Shown piece after piece: positions 27,538 to 36,204 of a stretch of DNA of 64,000 nt. The translations under genes were made by a program, and so were the position numbers. The stretch comes from Serratia nevei (GTDB taxonomy: Bacteria > Pseudomonadota > Gammaproteobacteria > Enterobacterales > Enterobacteriaceae). Where the stretch lies: the NCBI RefSeq assembly GCF_037948395.1, contig NZ_CP149940.1:3038001-3102000 (forward strand). Direction: 5' to 3'. Within the stretch, counting starts at the first letter, position 1, and every line of letters begins with the position of its first letter. Below the pieces are notes generated by a model. That model was given only the letters and a program-made list of their open reading frames with translations. It did not search any database and was not told the DNA's origin.

Positions 27538-29105
27538 TACTTGCTGACCTTGCTGTAGAACACCATGTCAGGGTTGATGCCCTGCACATAACCCTTGAGG
27601 TTGTCACGCACCGCGATCAGGCTGCGCGCCTGCAGGCCGATGACGAACGGCGAGCTTTGCTGCACCTGTTTTTGCAGTTGCTGGTAGTCGGCCACCCGTT
27701 TGGCGGTGTCGTTTTCCGCGGTGGCGGCCAGCGTCAGCTTGCTCAGCGCCGGGATCTGCCAGTTGGCGCGCCAGGCCAGCGTCTTGCTGCCGTCTTCCGG
27801 GTTGTAGGCGAAGGCTGCGGCATTGGTGTTAGGGTCGAAATAATCCGGCCCCCAGGAGGTCAGCGTCGCATCGTAGTTAAGCGCTTTCACCTTGGTAGAG
27901 ACCTGCGAACTGATGCCCGGCACCAGTTCCACCTTCACGCCGCCCTGGGCAAAGCTGGCCTGCAGCGCCTGGGCGATATCCAGGTACGGCGGCTGGTTGT
28001 TGACGTCCAGACGGAAACTGACGTTGCTGAGCCCCGCTTTGGCCAGTATCTCTTTGGCTTTTTGCGGATTGAAGCTGTACGGCTGATCCTTGAGCGCCCC
28101 CAGATAACCGTCCGGCAGGAATGCCTGATGGCTCTGGAACTGCCCTTTCAGCAGATCGTCGGCGATGCCTTTGTAATCGAACAGCCAGCGCGCCGCCTCC
28201 CAGAACGCCGGATTGCCGAGCGCCGGTGACGCCTTGGCGTTGAACTGCAGGAAATAAAGCGAAGCGTAAGGAATCGCCAGGGGTTTGACGCCCGGCTTGC
28301 CCTTTAAGGCCGCCATCTGGTCTGCCCCCAGGTTGCGCGCGATATCGGCATCGCCCTGCTCGATCAGCAAGCGGCGCGCGGCCGGATCGGGCACGTTTTT
28401 GATCAGGATGGTTTTCAGCGTCGGCGCCCCTTCCGGCGAGCCTGGGTTGGCGTCCAGCACCACCACTTCGTGCGGCACATAGGTGCGGATTTTATAAGGG
28501 CCGCTGCCGGCGGAGTGGCTGTTCAACCATTGGTGCCCCAGATCGTCGCCCTGCTGGTGCGCCAGCGCCTCTTTGGCGTCGACGATCGACGATACCGGCG
28601 CCGACAGCAGGCTGAGCACGAAGGCCGGGCTGACGTTTTCACTCCAGCTGATTTTTACCTGGTGGTCATCCACTTTGCTCAGGTGTTGCTCCACGTTCTT
28701 CGCGTTCCAGCCCAGCTGCGTCAGGATAAACGACGGCTCCAGATTCAGTTTCACCACCCGCGAAAGCGAAAAGATCACGTCTTCCGGCCGCAGCGGATTG
28801 CCACTGGCGAACCTGGCGTCCGGGCGCAGGCTGAAAGTCAGGCTGCGATTGTCGGCGCCGGCCTGCCAGCTGCTGGCCAATGTCGGTTTCAGATCGATAG
28901 GGTTGTGCGGATCAGACTGGATCAGACGCTGATACAGGCTGTTGAACGACTGCACCGTGGTCAACTCAAATCCCTGGGCCGGGTCAAAGCTGACCACGTC
29001 ATCGATAGACTGCGCGATCACCAGCGTGTTGGCCGGCGTCGCCGCCTGCGCGTTAACGCTGGCCGCCACGGCCAAAAACAGCAAAGAAGGAACGAGCGCT
29101 TTCAT
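27537..29105 (-). CDS. Peptide-type ABC transporter substrate-binding protein (copy 1)
   Basis: First gene of the importer operon. The 522-residue precursor has a signal peptide (MKALVPSLLFLAVAASVNAQA), TLVIAQSIDDVVSFDPAQGFE and LTFSLRPDARFASGNPLRPEDVIFSL, which define family 5 binding proteins. It is a paralogue of the 22409-23983 protein, sharing for example NQPPYLDIAQALQASFAQ with only few changes. It is exported to the periplasm and would deliver ligand to the permeases. No lipobox is present. Ligand cannot be deduced. Confidence 0.92.
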   Translation of the reverse strand: MKALVPSLLFLAVAASVNAQAATPANTLVIAQSIDDVVSFDPAQGFELTTVQSFNSLYQRLIQSDPHNPIDLKPTLASSWQAGADNRSLTFSLRPDARFASGNPLRPEDVIFSLSRVVKLNLEPSFILTQLGWNAKNVEQHLSKVDDHQVKISWSENVSPAFVLSLLSAPVSSIVDAKEALAHQQGDDLGHQWLNSHSAGSGPYKIRTYVPHEVVVLDANPGSPEGAPTLKTILIKNVPDPAARRLLIEQGDADIARNLGADQMAALKGKPGVKPLAIPYASLYFLQFNAKASPALGNPAFWEAARWLFDYKGIADDLLKGQFQSHQAFLPDGYLGALKDQPYSFNPQKAKEILAKAGLSNVSFRLDVNNQPPYLDIAQALQASFAQGGVKVELVPGISSQVSTKVKALNYDATLTSWGPDYFDPNTNAAAFAYNPEDGSKTLAWRANWQIPALSKLTLAATAENDTAKRVADYQQLQKQVQQSSPFVIGLQARSLIAVRDNLKGYVQGINPDMVFYSKVSK

Positions 29106-29384
29106 CTGAAACTCTCCAAGCAGATGGAATTTATAATAATTTCGCGAGTGTATGCGAGCACGATCGGCAGCTGAAGGTACTTAAATCACTATAGATATTC
29201 TTTTTATGTATATAGATGGGGTTTTGATTATTAGAGAGAGTATTGCACGCCAGATCGCACTCTCACGGCACCTGGCCGCAATGGATAACTGTCTTTGCGG
29301 CGCAGTTCGCAGCGGTGAAACGCGGGGTTTGAGTCTGTTTCATTGGGTGATTAACGTGAGCTCGGTCACCCAAGGGACGGGAAA

Positions 29385-30032
29385 ATGGAAAACCATCCAC
29401 CAGAAAATGGCGTCTCACACCGGCATGAGAGAGCGATAGAGCAAACACTGGCAGACATGAACAGCGTCCTGCTTGAGTCGGATCTGTTTATGACTCGTCT
29501 GACGGTACAAGACCGGCGCTGGCAAAAAGACAGAAAAAACGGGCATACGTTAAATTGGCGCTCTCTTTTTAAATATCATGCCCAAACGCCGATGAGTTTC
29601 GCTTTCGTCTATCGGCAAATGGCCAGCCCGCTGAGCCGCGCCGGCTTTTGCCTGTGCCGTTATCTCCAGGCAGAGAACGTTATCGAACTTGTCGCGTTGG
29701 AGAATTTCTCCCTGCGTGAAGCGCAACATCCCCTGAAAGGCAATATGCTGCGCAACTGCTTGCAGGTGCTGTATCTGTATGGCCTGAACCTGCAAGAGCA
29801 GAGGCTGACGCCGGTGCCTCCGCCGGACATACTTATCAGCCACGCAATCAATCACCGCGTGTTGGCGCTGTATACTCGTCAGGCCGCCTTTGAAGTAATA
29901 CCCGGTACCATGACATGTAAAACCAGCTTCAACGCACTGAAAAAGTACATACAATCGCTGGAAAAGTACGGGGCCAAATGTGATAAGGTGCGTATAAATA
30001 ACGAGCAGAAAGGAAGCCAAAATGGAAAATAA
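29385..30032 (+). CDS. Protein of unknown function, weak GNAT-like C-terminus
   Basis: I do not recognise this 215-residue protein. It is rich in charged and aromatic residues, has no signal peptide or membrane span, and ends in a lysine-rich tail (QSLEKYGAKCDKVRINNEQKG). The stretch SHAINHRVLALYTRQAAFEVIPG (about 153-175) resembles the closing motif of GNAT acetyltransferases (ALY..xGF), but the acetyl-CoA loop is not evident, so this is only a suggestion. The ATG has GGGACGGG just upstream. It overlaps the next small gene by 11 bp, implying a two-gene unit. Codon use looks less G+C-rich than that of its neighbours. Confidence 0.7.
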   Translation: MENHPPENGVSHRHERAIEQTLADMNSVLLESDLFMTRLTVQDRRWQKDRKNGHTLNWRSLFKYHAQTPMSFAFVYRQMASPLSRAGFCLCRYLQAENVIELVALENFSLREAQHPLKGNMLRNCLQVLYLYGLNLQEQRLTPVPPPDILISHAINHRVLALYTRQAAFEVIPGTMTCKTSFNALKKYIQSLEKYGAKCDKVRINNEQKGSQNGK

Positions 30033-30213
30033 GGATCTGACCGACCCTACGCTCTCCATTCAAGAGCAAAAACGCATCGCCATCGAGATTTTGCGCCAAC
30101 ACCATCGCTGGGAGATGGCCAACCCGCGTCCGCCTGAAGAACTCCCGGAATGGGAAGCCATCGGCCCGTTCAGAAAAAGTAAACGTCACCTGATCGAACG
30201 TACCGACGACTAA
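30022..30213 (+). CDS. Small hypothetical protein, partner of the upstream gene
   Basis: A 63-residue soluble protein, strongly charged, with a predicted helix SIQEQKRIAIEILRQHHRWEM (about 12-32) followed by a proline/glutamate-rich part (NPRPPEELPEWEAIGPFRKS). It is not recognised. The ATG lies inside the last codons of the 215-residue gene, with GAAAGGAAG upstream, so it is translationally coupled to it. The small, helical, tightly linked partner could be a binding partner or antidote-type protein, but nothing in the sequence proves it. Confidence 0.65.
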   Translation: MENKDLTDPTLSIQEQKRIAIEILRQHHRWEMANPRPPEELPEWEAIGPFRKSKRHLIERTDD

Positions 30214-30255
30214 TCCCCCTTCCCCGTGGCAATCCGGCGGGGCCCAGCTGTCCGA

Positions 30256-31209
30256 CTAAATCTGGTAGTCAATCACCGCATCCAGCTGCGACGAGAAGAC
30301 CTTGTCCTTGATTTCGGTCAGCGACAGCGTCGGGTTGCACAGCTGGATAAAACGCCAGGCATAGTTGCGCTGCAGCTGGCTGCGTTTCAGGCCCAGCCAT
30401 ACCGTATTGGGTTCAAACAGGTGCTCGGCGTTGAGGCTCACCAACCCGCGATCGCGCTCTTTTTCATACGACATGTCCGCCAGCACACCCACGCCCAACC
30501 CCAGCTCGACGTAAGTTTTAATCACGTCGGAATCCTGCGCACTGAGCGCGATGTCCGGCGTCAGACCCGCCGCTTTGAACGCCGCATCCAGCTTCGCGCG
30601 CCCGGTAATCCCCTGACGGTAAGTGATCAGCGGCAAGGTACTGAGCATCTCCAGCGTCACCTGCGGCTGACGCGTCAACTCGTGCCCTTCCGGCACCAGA
30701 ATGGTGTGATGCCAGCGATAGTAAGGGAACGCCGCCAGCGATTCGTCGCTCATCAGCCGTTCGCTGGCGATGCCGATATCGGCTTCGCCGGCGGCCAGCA
30801 TAGAGACGATCTCCTCCGGGCTGCCCTGATTGAGCACCACCCGCACCCGCGGGTAAAGCGCGCGAAACTCTTTGATGACCCCCGGCAGGCTGTAGCGCGC
30901 CTGGGTATGCGTCGTCGCGATATGCAGCTGCCCCGAATCGTTGCTACTGAAGACGTCCGCCAGGCGACGGATGTTATTGGCGTCGTTGAGAATGCGTTCC
31001 GCTACCACCAGCAGCTCTTTGCCGGGTTCGGTCATGCCCAGCAGCCGCTTGCCGCGACGAATGAATATTTCAATGCCCAGCTCTTCTTCCAGCTCGCGAA
31101 TATGCCGGCTGACGCCGGACTGCGAAGTAAATAAGGTATTGGCGACCTCGGTCAGGTTGTAGTTGCAGCGCGCCGATTCGCGAATAATTTTTAATTGTTG
31201 AAAGTTCAT
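30256..31209 (-). CDS. cbl: LysR-type regulator Cbl (CysB-like)
   Basis: Activator of genes for using organic sulfur such as sulfonates and taurine. The 317-residue protein has an N-terminal winged HTH (YNLTEVANTLFTSQSGVSRHIRELEEELG) and a CysB-type effector domain with TTHTQARYSLPGVI, TYRQGITGRAKLD and LSAQDSDVIKTYVELGLG. It matches E. coli Cbl (316 aa) more closely than CysB, including the C-terminal DYQI. The start at 31209 (MNFQQLKI) is fixed by family alignment, with GGGGATG context; an ATG at 31275 is longer than the family. In E. coli cbl lies elsewhere (beside nac). Confidence 0.93.
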   Translation of the reverse strand: MNFQQLKIIRESARCNYNLTEVANTLFTSQSGVSRHIRELEEELGIEIFIRRGKRLLGMTEPGKELLVVAERILNDANNIRRLADVFSSNDSGQLHIATTHTQARYSLPGVIKEFRALYPRVRVVLNQGSPEEIVSMLAAGEADIGIASERLMSDESLAAFPYYRWHHTILVPEGHELTRQPQVTLEMLSTLPLITYRQGITGRAKLDAAFKAAGLTPDIALSAQDSDVIKTYVELGLGVGVLADMSYEKERDRGLVSLNAEHLFEPNTVWLGLKRSQLQRNYAWRFIQLCNPTLSLTEIKDKVFSSQLDAVIDYQI

Positions 31210-31511
31210 CCCCGTCTCCCTGTTTCTTGCGGTAGCGTTTGCCATATTGATACGGAGTCCTGCGGGGCTGAACAAATAAGAAATAGCCTTTAGTTATGCA
31301 ATTTAATACTAAGTGAATTATTTATCGTTACTCTTGGGGGATGACGACGGGGGAAAATGATGAATGGCTTTAAAAATAACGAGATAAATAACCACACAAA
31401 GAAAGCGCCTTAGATAATCATGCAGAATAAAGTTATTAAATAGAGGTATTAGATATATGAAAAAGGGCTCAGCGTGCTGAGCCCTTCACTGTTTGCCACC
31501 CTGCCAACGCC
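31210..31511. other. AT-rich intergenic region between cbl and chaC
   Basis: About 300 bp, mostly AT-rich, with no gene. It should carry the cbl promoter near its left end; no clear CysB site could be assigned. The right end holds the chaC terminator. Confidence 0.5.
31463..31486 (-). terminator. Rho-independent terminator of chaC
   Basis: AAGGGCTCAGC-GTGCTGAGCCCTT is a near-perfect inverted repeat 26 bp beyond the chaC stop. On the minus strand the stem is followed by TTTTT, the classic intrinsic terminator. Confidence 0.9.
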
Positions 31512-32207
31512 TCAGGCCGTGGCCTCCGCCCCGAAAGCGCCGGGCCGGTTCTGCTGCAACCATTGCTGTACATAGCGCACCAGATCGCCGATGCAATCAT
31601 CCTGCATGCCGTGGTGCTTCAGCTCGTTATCCAGCGCAAACAGGTATTGCGCGTTGGTGCCCAGCGGGCCGCTGGCGCTGGCGATCAATGGCGCGATCAC
31701 CTGGTGGCTGGTGTCTGCTTCAAACAGCGGGTGCTGCGCGTTCATCACGAACACCAGCGCAGTGACAACCTCACCGCCCTCAAGCTGCAGCTCACACCAG
31801 GTCGGCACGTAGCAATCGGTGATCATTTCGCGCTTCCACAGCAGCTCCAGCTCTTCGCGCAGCTTGCTTTCCGGCAGACGGAAGGCCAATCCGGTGGTCT
31901 GGCCGCCCTCTTTCAGCGCCAGCATGCGCCCCGGCTGATGCAGCGTGCCGCGCCCGGCGGTCAAGCGCATGCAGAACGCCCGGTGCCAGCCCTGCAGCAT
32001 GGCAGGCCGCACTTCTTCCGATTCAAAAACCGGGTTCCACATCAGCGAACCGTAACCGAATACCCAAACCGGGCTGTGATCCGGCCGGCGCGATAACGTG
32101 CAATCCAACGAGGCTGCGCGCTGTTCAGGCGTCAGCAACAGCGACTCCTCAATAGCGCCGAATGCGGTTTTGCAATCCGCTTTTTGCAGAAAATCTCGCG
32201 TTAACAC
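31512..32207 (-). CDS. chaC: Glutathione-specific gamma-glutamylcyclotransferase ChaC
   Basis: Cytoplasmic enzyme that splits glutathione into 5-oxoproline and Cys-Gly. The 231 residues equal E. coli ChaC in length and include the substrate-binding VFGYGSLMWNP (about 48-58), LTAGRGTLHQPGRMLALKEGG, and ELLWKREMI with the catalytic glutamate region. The start is a GTG at 32207 with GGAGG eight bases upstream, which gives the family N-terminus LTRDFLQKADCKTAFGAIEES. Longer readings add sequence not seen in the family. It lies downstream of chaB on the same strand, 250 bp apart. Confidence 0.95.
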   Translation of the reverse strand: MLTRDFLQKADCKTAFGAIEESLLLTPEQRAASLDCTLSRRPDHSPVWVFGYGSLMWNPVFESEEVRPAMLQGWHRAFCMRLTAGRGTLHQPGRMLALKEGGQTTGLAFRLPESKLREELELLWKREMITDCYVPTWCELQLEGGEVVTALVFVMNAQHPLFEADTSHQVIAPLIASASGPLGTNAQYLFALDNELKHHGMQDDCIGDLVRYVQQWLQQNRPGAFGAEATA

Positions 32208-32456
32208 TGTTACAACCTCCCGGGAATACGATTTCTCGTCCTCCCTCGCCACTACTGAACCTTTGCAATTTTATTTTTAGGTGCGGAATTTTATTAATTC
32301 AATAACCGCGCCGATTAATAATGAACATATTCTTTTCCCGCCGCGCAATCAAGTTGCAAAGCGGTGTTAACGTGGAAAAGTATTTGTACTGAGCAGCAAT
32401 AATATTAATTGCCGGGTTAGCATAACGTCTGCGCGATTTTATCAGGCCATAAAGCG

Positions 32457-32684
32457 TTACTTTTTGTGCCAACGCTCATCGTCGCCCTTGCGATAGCTTT
32501 GCTTGACCGCCGCCCAGGCCACCTTGTGCGCCGTCTCCTCCCGGCTGTCGTCACCGCGTCGGTCTTCAGGATCCCGGTATTGTTGCCAGGCGCTGTTGAA
32601 CGCTTCTTTATAGATCGCCTGAGCATGGGCCGGCAGCACATGCTTCACATTGTCCGGCAAGTCGTTCGTGTCTTGGTATGGCAT
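32457..32684 (-). CDS. chaB: ChaB family protein
   Basis: A 75-residue protein nearly collinear with E. coli ChaB: DLPDNVKHVLPAHAQAIYKE, then EAFNSAWQQYRDPEDRR and SREETAHKVAWAAVKQSY. ChaB is described as a regulator of the ChaA cation antiporter, though its mechanism is poorly known. The start MPYQDTND at 32684 agrees with the family; an ATG one codon earlier is less likely. Here chaB is separated from chaA by a siderophore-related gene on the other strand. Confidence 0.94.
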   Translation of the reverse strand: MPYQDTNDLPDNVKHVLPAHAQAIYKEAFNSAWQQYRDPEDRRGDDSREETAHKVAWAAVKQSYRKGDDERWHKK

Positions 32685-32747
32685 CACGTCCTCCCGTGCG
32701 TATTCCGTGAACCTTAAGCCTAGCTCACACGCCGTTGCGCCTCAATG

Positions 32748-32770
32748 AGCAAACAATTCTCATTATCAAA
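32748..32770 (+). promoter_or_regulatory. Fur-box-like sequence
   Basis: AACAATTCTCATTATCAAA fits the Fur consensus (interrupted GATAAT/ATTATC hexamers) in most positions. It lies about 50 bp before the start of the siderophore-interacting protein gene, as expected for an iron-repressed promoter. Confidence 0.65.
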
Positions 32771-32814
32771 CGGCATGATATACTCACCGCCAAACGAACT
32801 ATAAGGAGATCCCC

Positions 32815-33633
32815 GTGACTACCGAAGCCCCTCGCTCACGCGCCCCCTACCTGATCGCCGTCAGCGCCGTACAGGACATTACGCCGCACCTGCGCCGCAT
32901 CACCTTTACCGCACCCGATCTGCGCTACTACCCGGCCAACGCCGCCGCTGCGCACATCAAGGTCTTTTTGCCGCTCGCCGGCCAAACCCAGCCGGATCTG
33001 CCGACGCTGACCGAAAACGGCCCCCGCTGGGCGGCGGACGCCGTGCGCCCGATCGTGCGTACCTATTCCATTCGCGCCGTGCGCCCGGAACAGGCGGAGG
33101 TGGACATCGAGTTCGCGATCCACGATCACCAGGGCCCGGCGGTCGACTTTGCGCGCCAGGCGAAGGCCGGCGATAAAATCGGCATCAGCAACCCGGGTGG
33201 CCCCAAACCGATGTTGCCGGCGGCCGATTTCTACTGCCTGGCGGGCGATCCCTCCTCACTGCCTGCGCTGGCCGCGCTGCTGGAGAATCTGCCGCCGCAC
33301 AGCGCCGGGCGCGCTTTCGTCCGCGTCGACAGCACCGCCGACGTGATTGATCTGAGAAAACCGGCCGGCGTTGAGGTGAATTGGATCGTTGGCGGCACGG
33401 AGAACACCGACGACCTGATCGCCCGTTTCCGCGCACAATCCCTGCCGCAGGGCGAAACGCACTTCTGGCTCGCCGGTGAAGATCGCCTGGTGGTAGAACT
33501 GCGCCGTTACCTGCGCCGTGAACGTCAATGCGATCGTAATCGTCTTTATGCCGTACCTTACTGGCGTGAGGGGCTAAATGAAGAGGGTTACCACAATAAA
33601 CGGCATGAAATCATGGATAATATTGACGACTAA
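32815..33633 (+). CDS. Siderophore-interacting protein (ViuB/YqjH-type ferric reductase)
   Basis: FAD-dependent NAD(P)H reductase that frees iron from ferric siderophores in the cytoplasm. The 272 residues have an N-terminal FAD-binding barrel with RTYSIRAVRPEQAEVDIEF (RxYS motif, about 82-100) and DHQGPAVDFARQAKAGDKI, and a C-terminal SIP domain with WLAGEDRLVVELRRYLRRE (about 222-240) and YWREGLNEE. The start is GTG with AAGGAG seven bases upstream. A Fur-like box precedes it, and a strong terminator follows, so it is a single-gene iron-regulated unit inserted between chaB and chaA. Confidence 0.92.
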   Translation: MTTEAPRSRAPYLIAVSAVQDITPHLRRITFTAPDLRYYPANAAAAHIKVFLPLAGQTQPDLPTLTENGPRWAADAVRPIVRTYSIRAVRPEQAEVDIEFAIHDHQGPAVDFARQAKAGDKIGISNPGGPKPMLPAADFYCLAGDPSSLPALAALLENLPPHSAGRAFVRVDSTADVIDLRKPAGVEVNWIVGGTENTDDLIARFRAQSLPQGETHFWLAGEDRLVVELRRYLRRERQCDRNRLYAVPYWREGLNEEGYHNKRHEIMDNIDD

Positions 33634-33734
33634 CGGCTGTATTTTCCTTTATTAACCGCATGCTAAATAAGTAAACACGACTTTTCTCATATCTAACGTT
33701 AAAAATTGGCGTTATTGCGTAAAAGTAAGTAAAT

Positions 33735-33757
33735 AAAACCGCACCCCGTGCGGTTTT
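33735..33757 (+). terminator. Rho-independent terminator after the siderophore-interacting gene
   Basis: AAAACCGCAC-CCC-GTGCGGTTTT followed by TTT on the plus strand, about 100 bp beyond the stop codon. It is a strong intrinsic terminator. Confidence 0.88.
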
Positions 33758-33927
33758 TTTGTTACCCTGATCACATAAAGCAAGCAATTGCTTTCTCAGA
33801 TAAAAACAACATCACACCGGCGCCGTGGGTGTATCCTAATATAAAATACCTACTGGAAACGCAGAGTTGCCGCATCACGGCAACCGGCGCTGACGGGCTA
33901 CGCTGTTTGAGAAGGAGTGCCACCCTC

Positions 33928-35031
33928 ATGAAGTCGCAACACGATCCTGGCCGATCCACCAAATCTCGCCACACCGAATACTCGCTGATCTTCCCCATCG
34001 CCGCGCTGGTGGTGTTGAATCTGTGGAGCAGCACCACTTACTTTCCGCTGATCGTCGGCATCAATATTCTCGCGCTGGTGGGGATCCTCAGCAGCGCCTT
34101 CAGCGTGGTGCGCCATGCCGACGTGCTCGCCCACCGTTTGGGGGAACCCTACGGCTCGCTGATCCTCAGCCTGTCGGTGGTGATCCTCGAGGTCAGCCTG
34201 ATCTCGGCGCTGATGGCCACCGGCGACGCCGCGCCGGCGCTGATGCGCGACACGCTGTATTCCATCATCATGATCGTTTCCGCCGGCCTGGTCGGTTTCG
34301 CGCTGCTGCTCGGCGGGCGCAAGTTCGCCACCCAGTACGTCAACCTGGGCGGCATTAAACAGTATCTAATGGCAATTTTCCCGCTGGCGGTGATCGTGCT
34401 GGTGTTCCCGAGCGCGCTGCCGGGCGGTAACTTCAGCACCGGGCAGGCGCTGTTGGTGGCGCTGATCTCCGCCGCCATGTATGGCGTGTTCCTGGTGATC
34501 CAGACCAAAACCCACCAGAGCCTGTTCGTGTATGAGCATGAAGACGACGATGGCGACCCGCATCACGGCAAGCCCTCTTCGCACAGCAGCGCCTGGCATG
34601 CCGCTTGGCTCGTCGTGCACCTGATCGCGGTTATCGCCGTCACCAAGTTCAACGCCAATCCGCTGGAAGGCCTGCTGACCAAGATGAATGCGCCGGCGCA
34701 GTTTACCGGTTTCCTGGTGGCGCTGCTGATCCTGTCGCCTGAAGGGCTGGGCGCGCTGCGCGCCGTGTTGAACAATCAGGTGCAACGCGCCATGAACCTG
34801 TTCTTCGGTTCGGTGTTGGCGACCATCTCCCTGACGGTACCGGCGGTCACCATCATCGCCACCCTAACCGGGCAGACGCTGATCTTCGGGCTGCAAACGC
34901 CGCATATCGTGGTGATGCTGACGGTGTTGCTGCTGTGCCAGCTGTCGTTCTCGACCGGCCGCACCAACGTGCTGAACGGCACCGCCCACCTGGCGCTGTT
35001 CGCCGCCTACATGATGACTATCTTCGCCTGA
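33928..35031 (+). CDS. chaA: Sodium-calcium/proton antiporter ChaA
   Basis: Inner-membrane antiporter of the CaCA family that expels Na+, Ca2+ or K+ in exchange for protons at alkaline pH. The 367 residues have eleven or so spans, two acidic alpha-repeat motifs (LSVVILEVSLISALM near 80-95 and LLILSPEGLGALRAVLNN near 270-290) and an acidic/histidine-rich loop YEHEDDDGDPHHG. The ATG at 33928 has GAAGGAG ten bases upstream and gives E. coli ChaA length (366). An in-frame upstream reading from 33748 has no support. Confidence 0.95.
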   Translation: MKSQHDPGRSTKSRHTEYSLIFPIAALVVLNLWSSTTYFPLIVGINILALVGILSSAFSVVRHADVLAHRLGEPYGSLILSLSVVILEVSLISALMATGDAAPALMRDTLYSIIMIVSAGLVGFALLLGGRKFATQYVNLGGIKQYLMAIFPLAVIVLVFPSALPGGNFSTGQALLVALISAAMYGVFLVIQTKTHQSLFVYEHEDDDGDPHHGKPSSHSSAWHAAWLVVHLIAVIAVTKFNANPLEGLLTKMNAPAQFTGFLVALLILSPEGLGALRAVLNNQVQRAMNLFFGSVLATISLTVPAVTIIATLTGQTLIFGLQTPHIVVMLTVLLLCQLSFSTGRTNVLNGTAHLALFAAYMMTIFA

Positions 35032-35036
35032 TCAAA

Positions 35037-35062
35037 AAGGGGCACACACCGTGCGCCCCTGT
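35037..35062 (-). terminator. Terminator of lpxO
   Basis: AGGGGCACAC-ACC-GTGCGCCCCT is an inverted repeat with one mismatch between the chaA and lpxO stops. On the minus strand it ends in TTTTT, so it mainly serves lpxO; it may also stop chaA readthrough. Confidence 0.8.
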
Positions 35063-35067
35063 CTTCG

Positions 35068-35970
35068 TTATACCGAGAAGAATATCGCCGCGGCGATCCC
35101 CCCGAACAAAATCCACTTGATGATGTAATAACCGGTGCGGTTCCAGGCCTTCAGGCGTTTCCCCACCCGGCGTATCGCATAGATGTATTTGAACATCTTG
35201 TTGACGCCGCCGGTGCGATCGCCCTCTTCGTTCGGCGCGGTGGCGGCGCTCATCAGATTGCGCCCCAGCCAGTGGTTCACCACCTGCGCCCAGCGGTAGC
35301 GCATCGGCCGTTCGATGTCGCAGAACAGGATCAGACGATTCTGCCCGCTCTGATTTTCCGCGTAGTGCAGGTAAGTTTCATCGAACATCACGCCTTCACC
35401 GTCGCGCCAGCTGTAGCGCTCGCCGTCCACCTCGATGAAGCAGCGGTCATCGTTGGGGGTAATCAGCCCCAGGTGATAACGCAGCGAACCGGCGTAAGGA
35501 TCGCGGTGGCGCGGCAAACGGCTGCCGTCCGGCAGTTCGGCGAACATCGCCGCCTTGACCGAAGGCAGGCTGCGCAGCAGTTCCGTGGTCTGCGGGCACA
35601 GGGTCATGGCGGAAGGATGGCTGTCCTCATACCATTTCAGATAAAAGCGTTTCCAGCCGGTCTTGAAGAACGAGTTGAACCCGGCGTCGTTGAATTGATC
35701 GGACGCTTTGATCTGCTGGATCTCCATCAGCTTCTGTCCTTCGTCGCGGATGGTTTCCCAATTCTCCCGCAGTACCGCCAGCTCAGGGAACTGCTCCGGC
35801 TTCAGGTACGGCGTGGTCGGCACGCGGGAAAACAGGTACATAAAGACGTTCAGCGGTGCGGTAAAGGTGGAATGGTCAGACAGCTGTCGCCACACGTTGT
35901 AGCGAACCCGCCCGCGGTAATGCACATAGACGACGCATAAAATAAGCAAAATCAGAATGATATATTTCAT
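35068..35970 (-). CDS. lpxO: Lipid A hydroxylase LpxO
   Basis: Fe(II)/2-oxoglutarate-dependent enzyme that adds a 2-hydroxyl to the secondary myristoyl chain of lipid A. The 300 residues have an N-terminal membrane anchor (KYIILILLILCVVYVHY), the aspartyl/asparaginyl hydroxylase core with LPRHRDPYAGSLRYHLGL (first metal His and Asp, about 158-175) and FDETYLHYAENQSGQNRLIL (second His, Arg for 2-oxoglutarate), and a C-terminal hydrophobic anchor. The length is typical. It is transcribed alone and ends in a terminator. No regulatory site was recognised. Confidence 0.93.
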   Translation of the reverse strand: MKYIILILLILCVVYVHYRGRVRYNVWRQLSDHSTFTAPLNVFMYLFSRVPTTPYLKPEQFPELAVLRENWETIRDEGQKLMEIQQIKASDQFNDAGFNSFFKTGWKRFYLKWYEDSHPSAMTLCPQTTELLRSLPSVKAAMFAELPDGSRLPRHRDPYAGSLRYHLGLITPNDDRCFIEVDGERYSWRDGEGVMFDETYLHYAENQSGQNRLILFCDIERPMRYRWAQVVNHWLGRNLMSAATAPNEEGDRTGGVNKMFKYIYAIRRVGKRLKAWNRTGYYIIKWILFGGIAAAIFFSV

Positions 35971-36167
35971 GTTTGAATCGCATCAAGGAACTCACGCTCA
36001 ATGCGCCGCGCGGCGCACACCCCAGATAGTGTCCTTTTGGCGGCGCACGCAAGTTGCGCGCCAATCTGGAACCCATTAATCATTAACGCTAACTCAACGA
36101 AAATCTATACAAAAAACCACAATAATTTACACAAAGGTTAAACGAGAGGGGAAATTACGGAGATAAA

Positions 36168-36189
36168 AAAGGCCGCCGAAGCGGCCTTT
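36168..36189 (-). terminator. Terminator of phoH
   Basis: GGCCGC-CGAA-GCGGCC with TTTTTT following on the minus strand, 16 bp beyond the phoH stop codon. It is a textbook intrinsic terminator. Confidence 0.9.
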
Positions 36190-36204
36190 CCATTAGCGGA
36201 TAGG

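Noticed and set aside
29206..29439. 77-residue plus-strand frame upstream of the unknown pair
   Set aside because: It overlaps the better-supported 215-residue gene in another frame and lacks a ribosome site.
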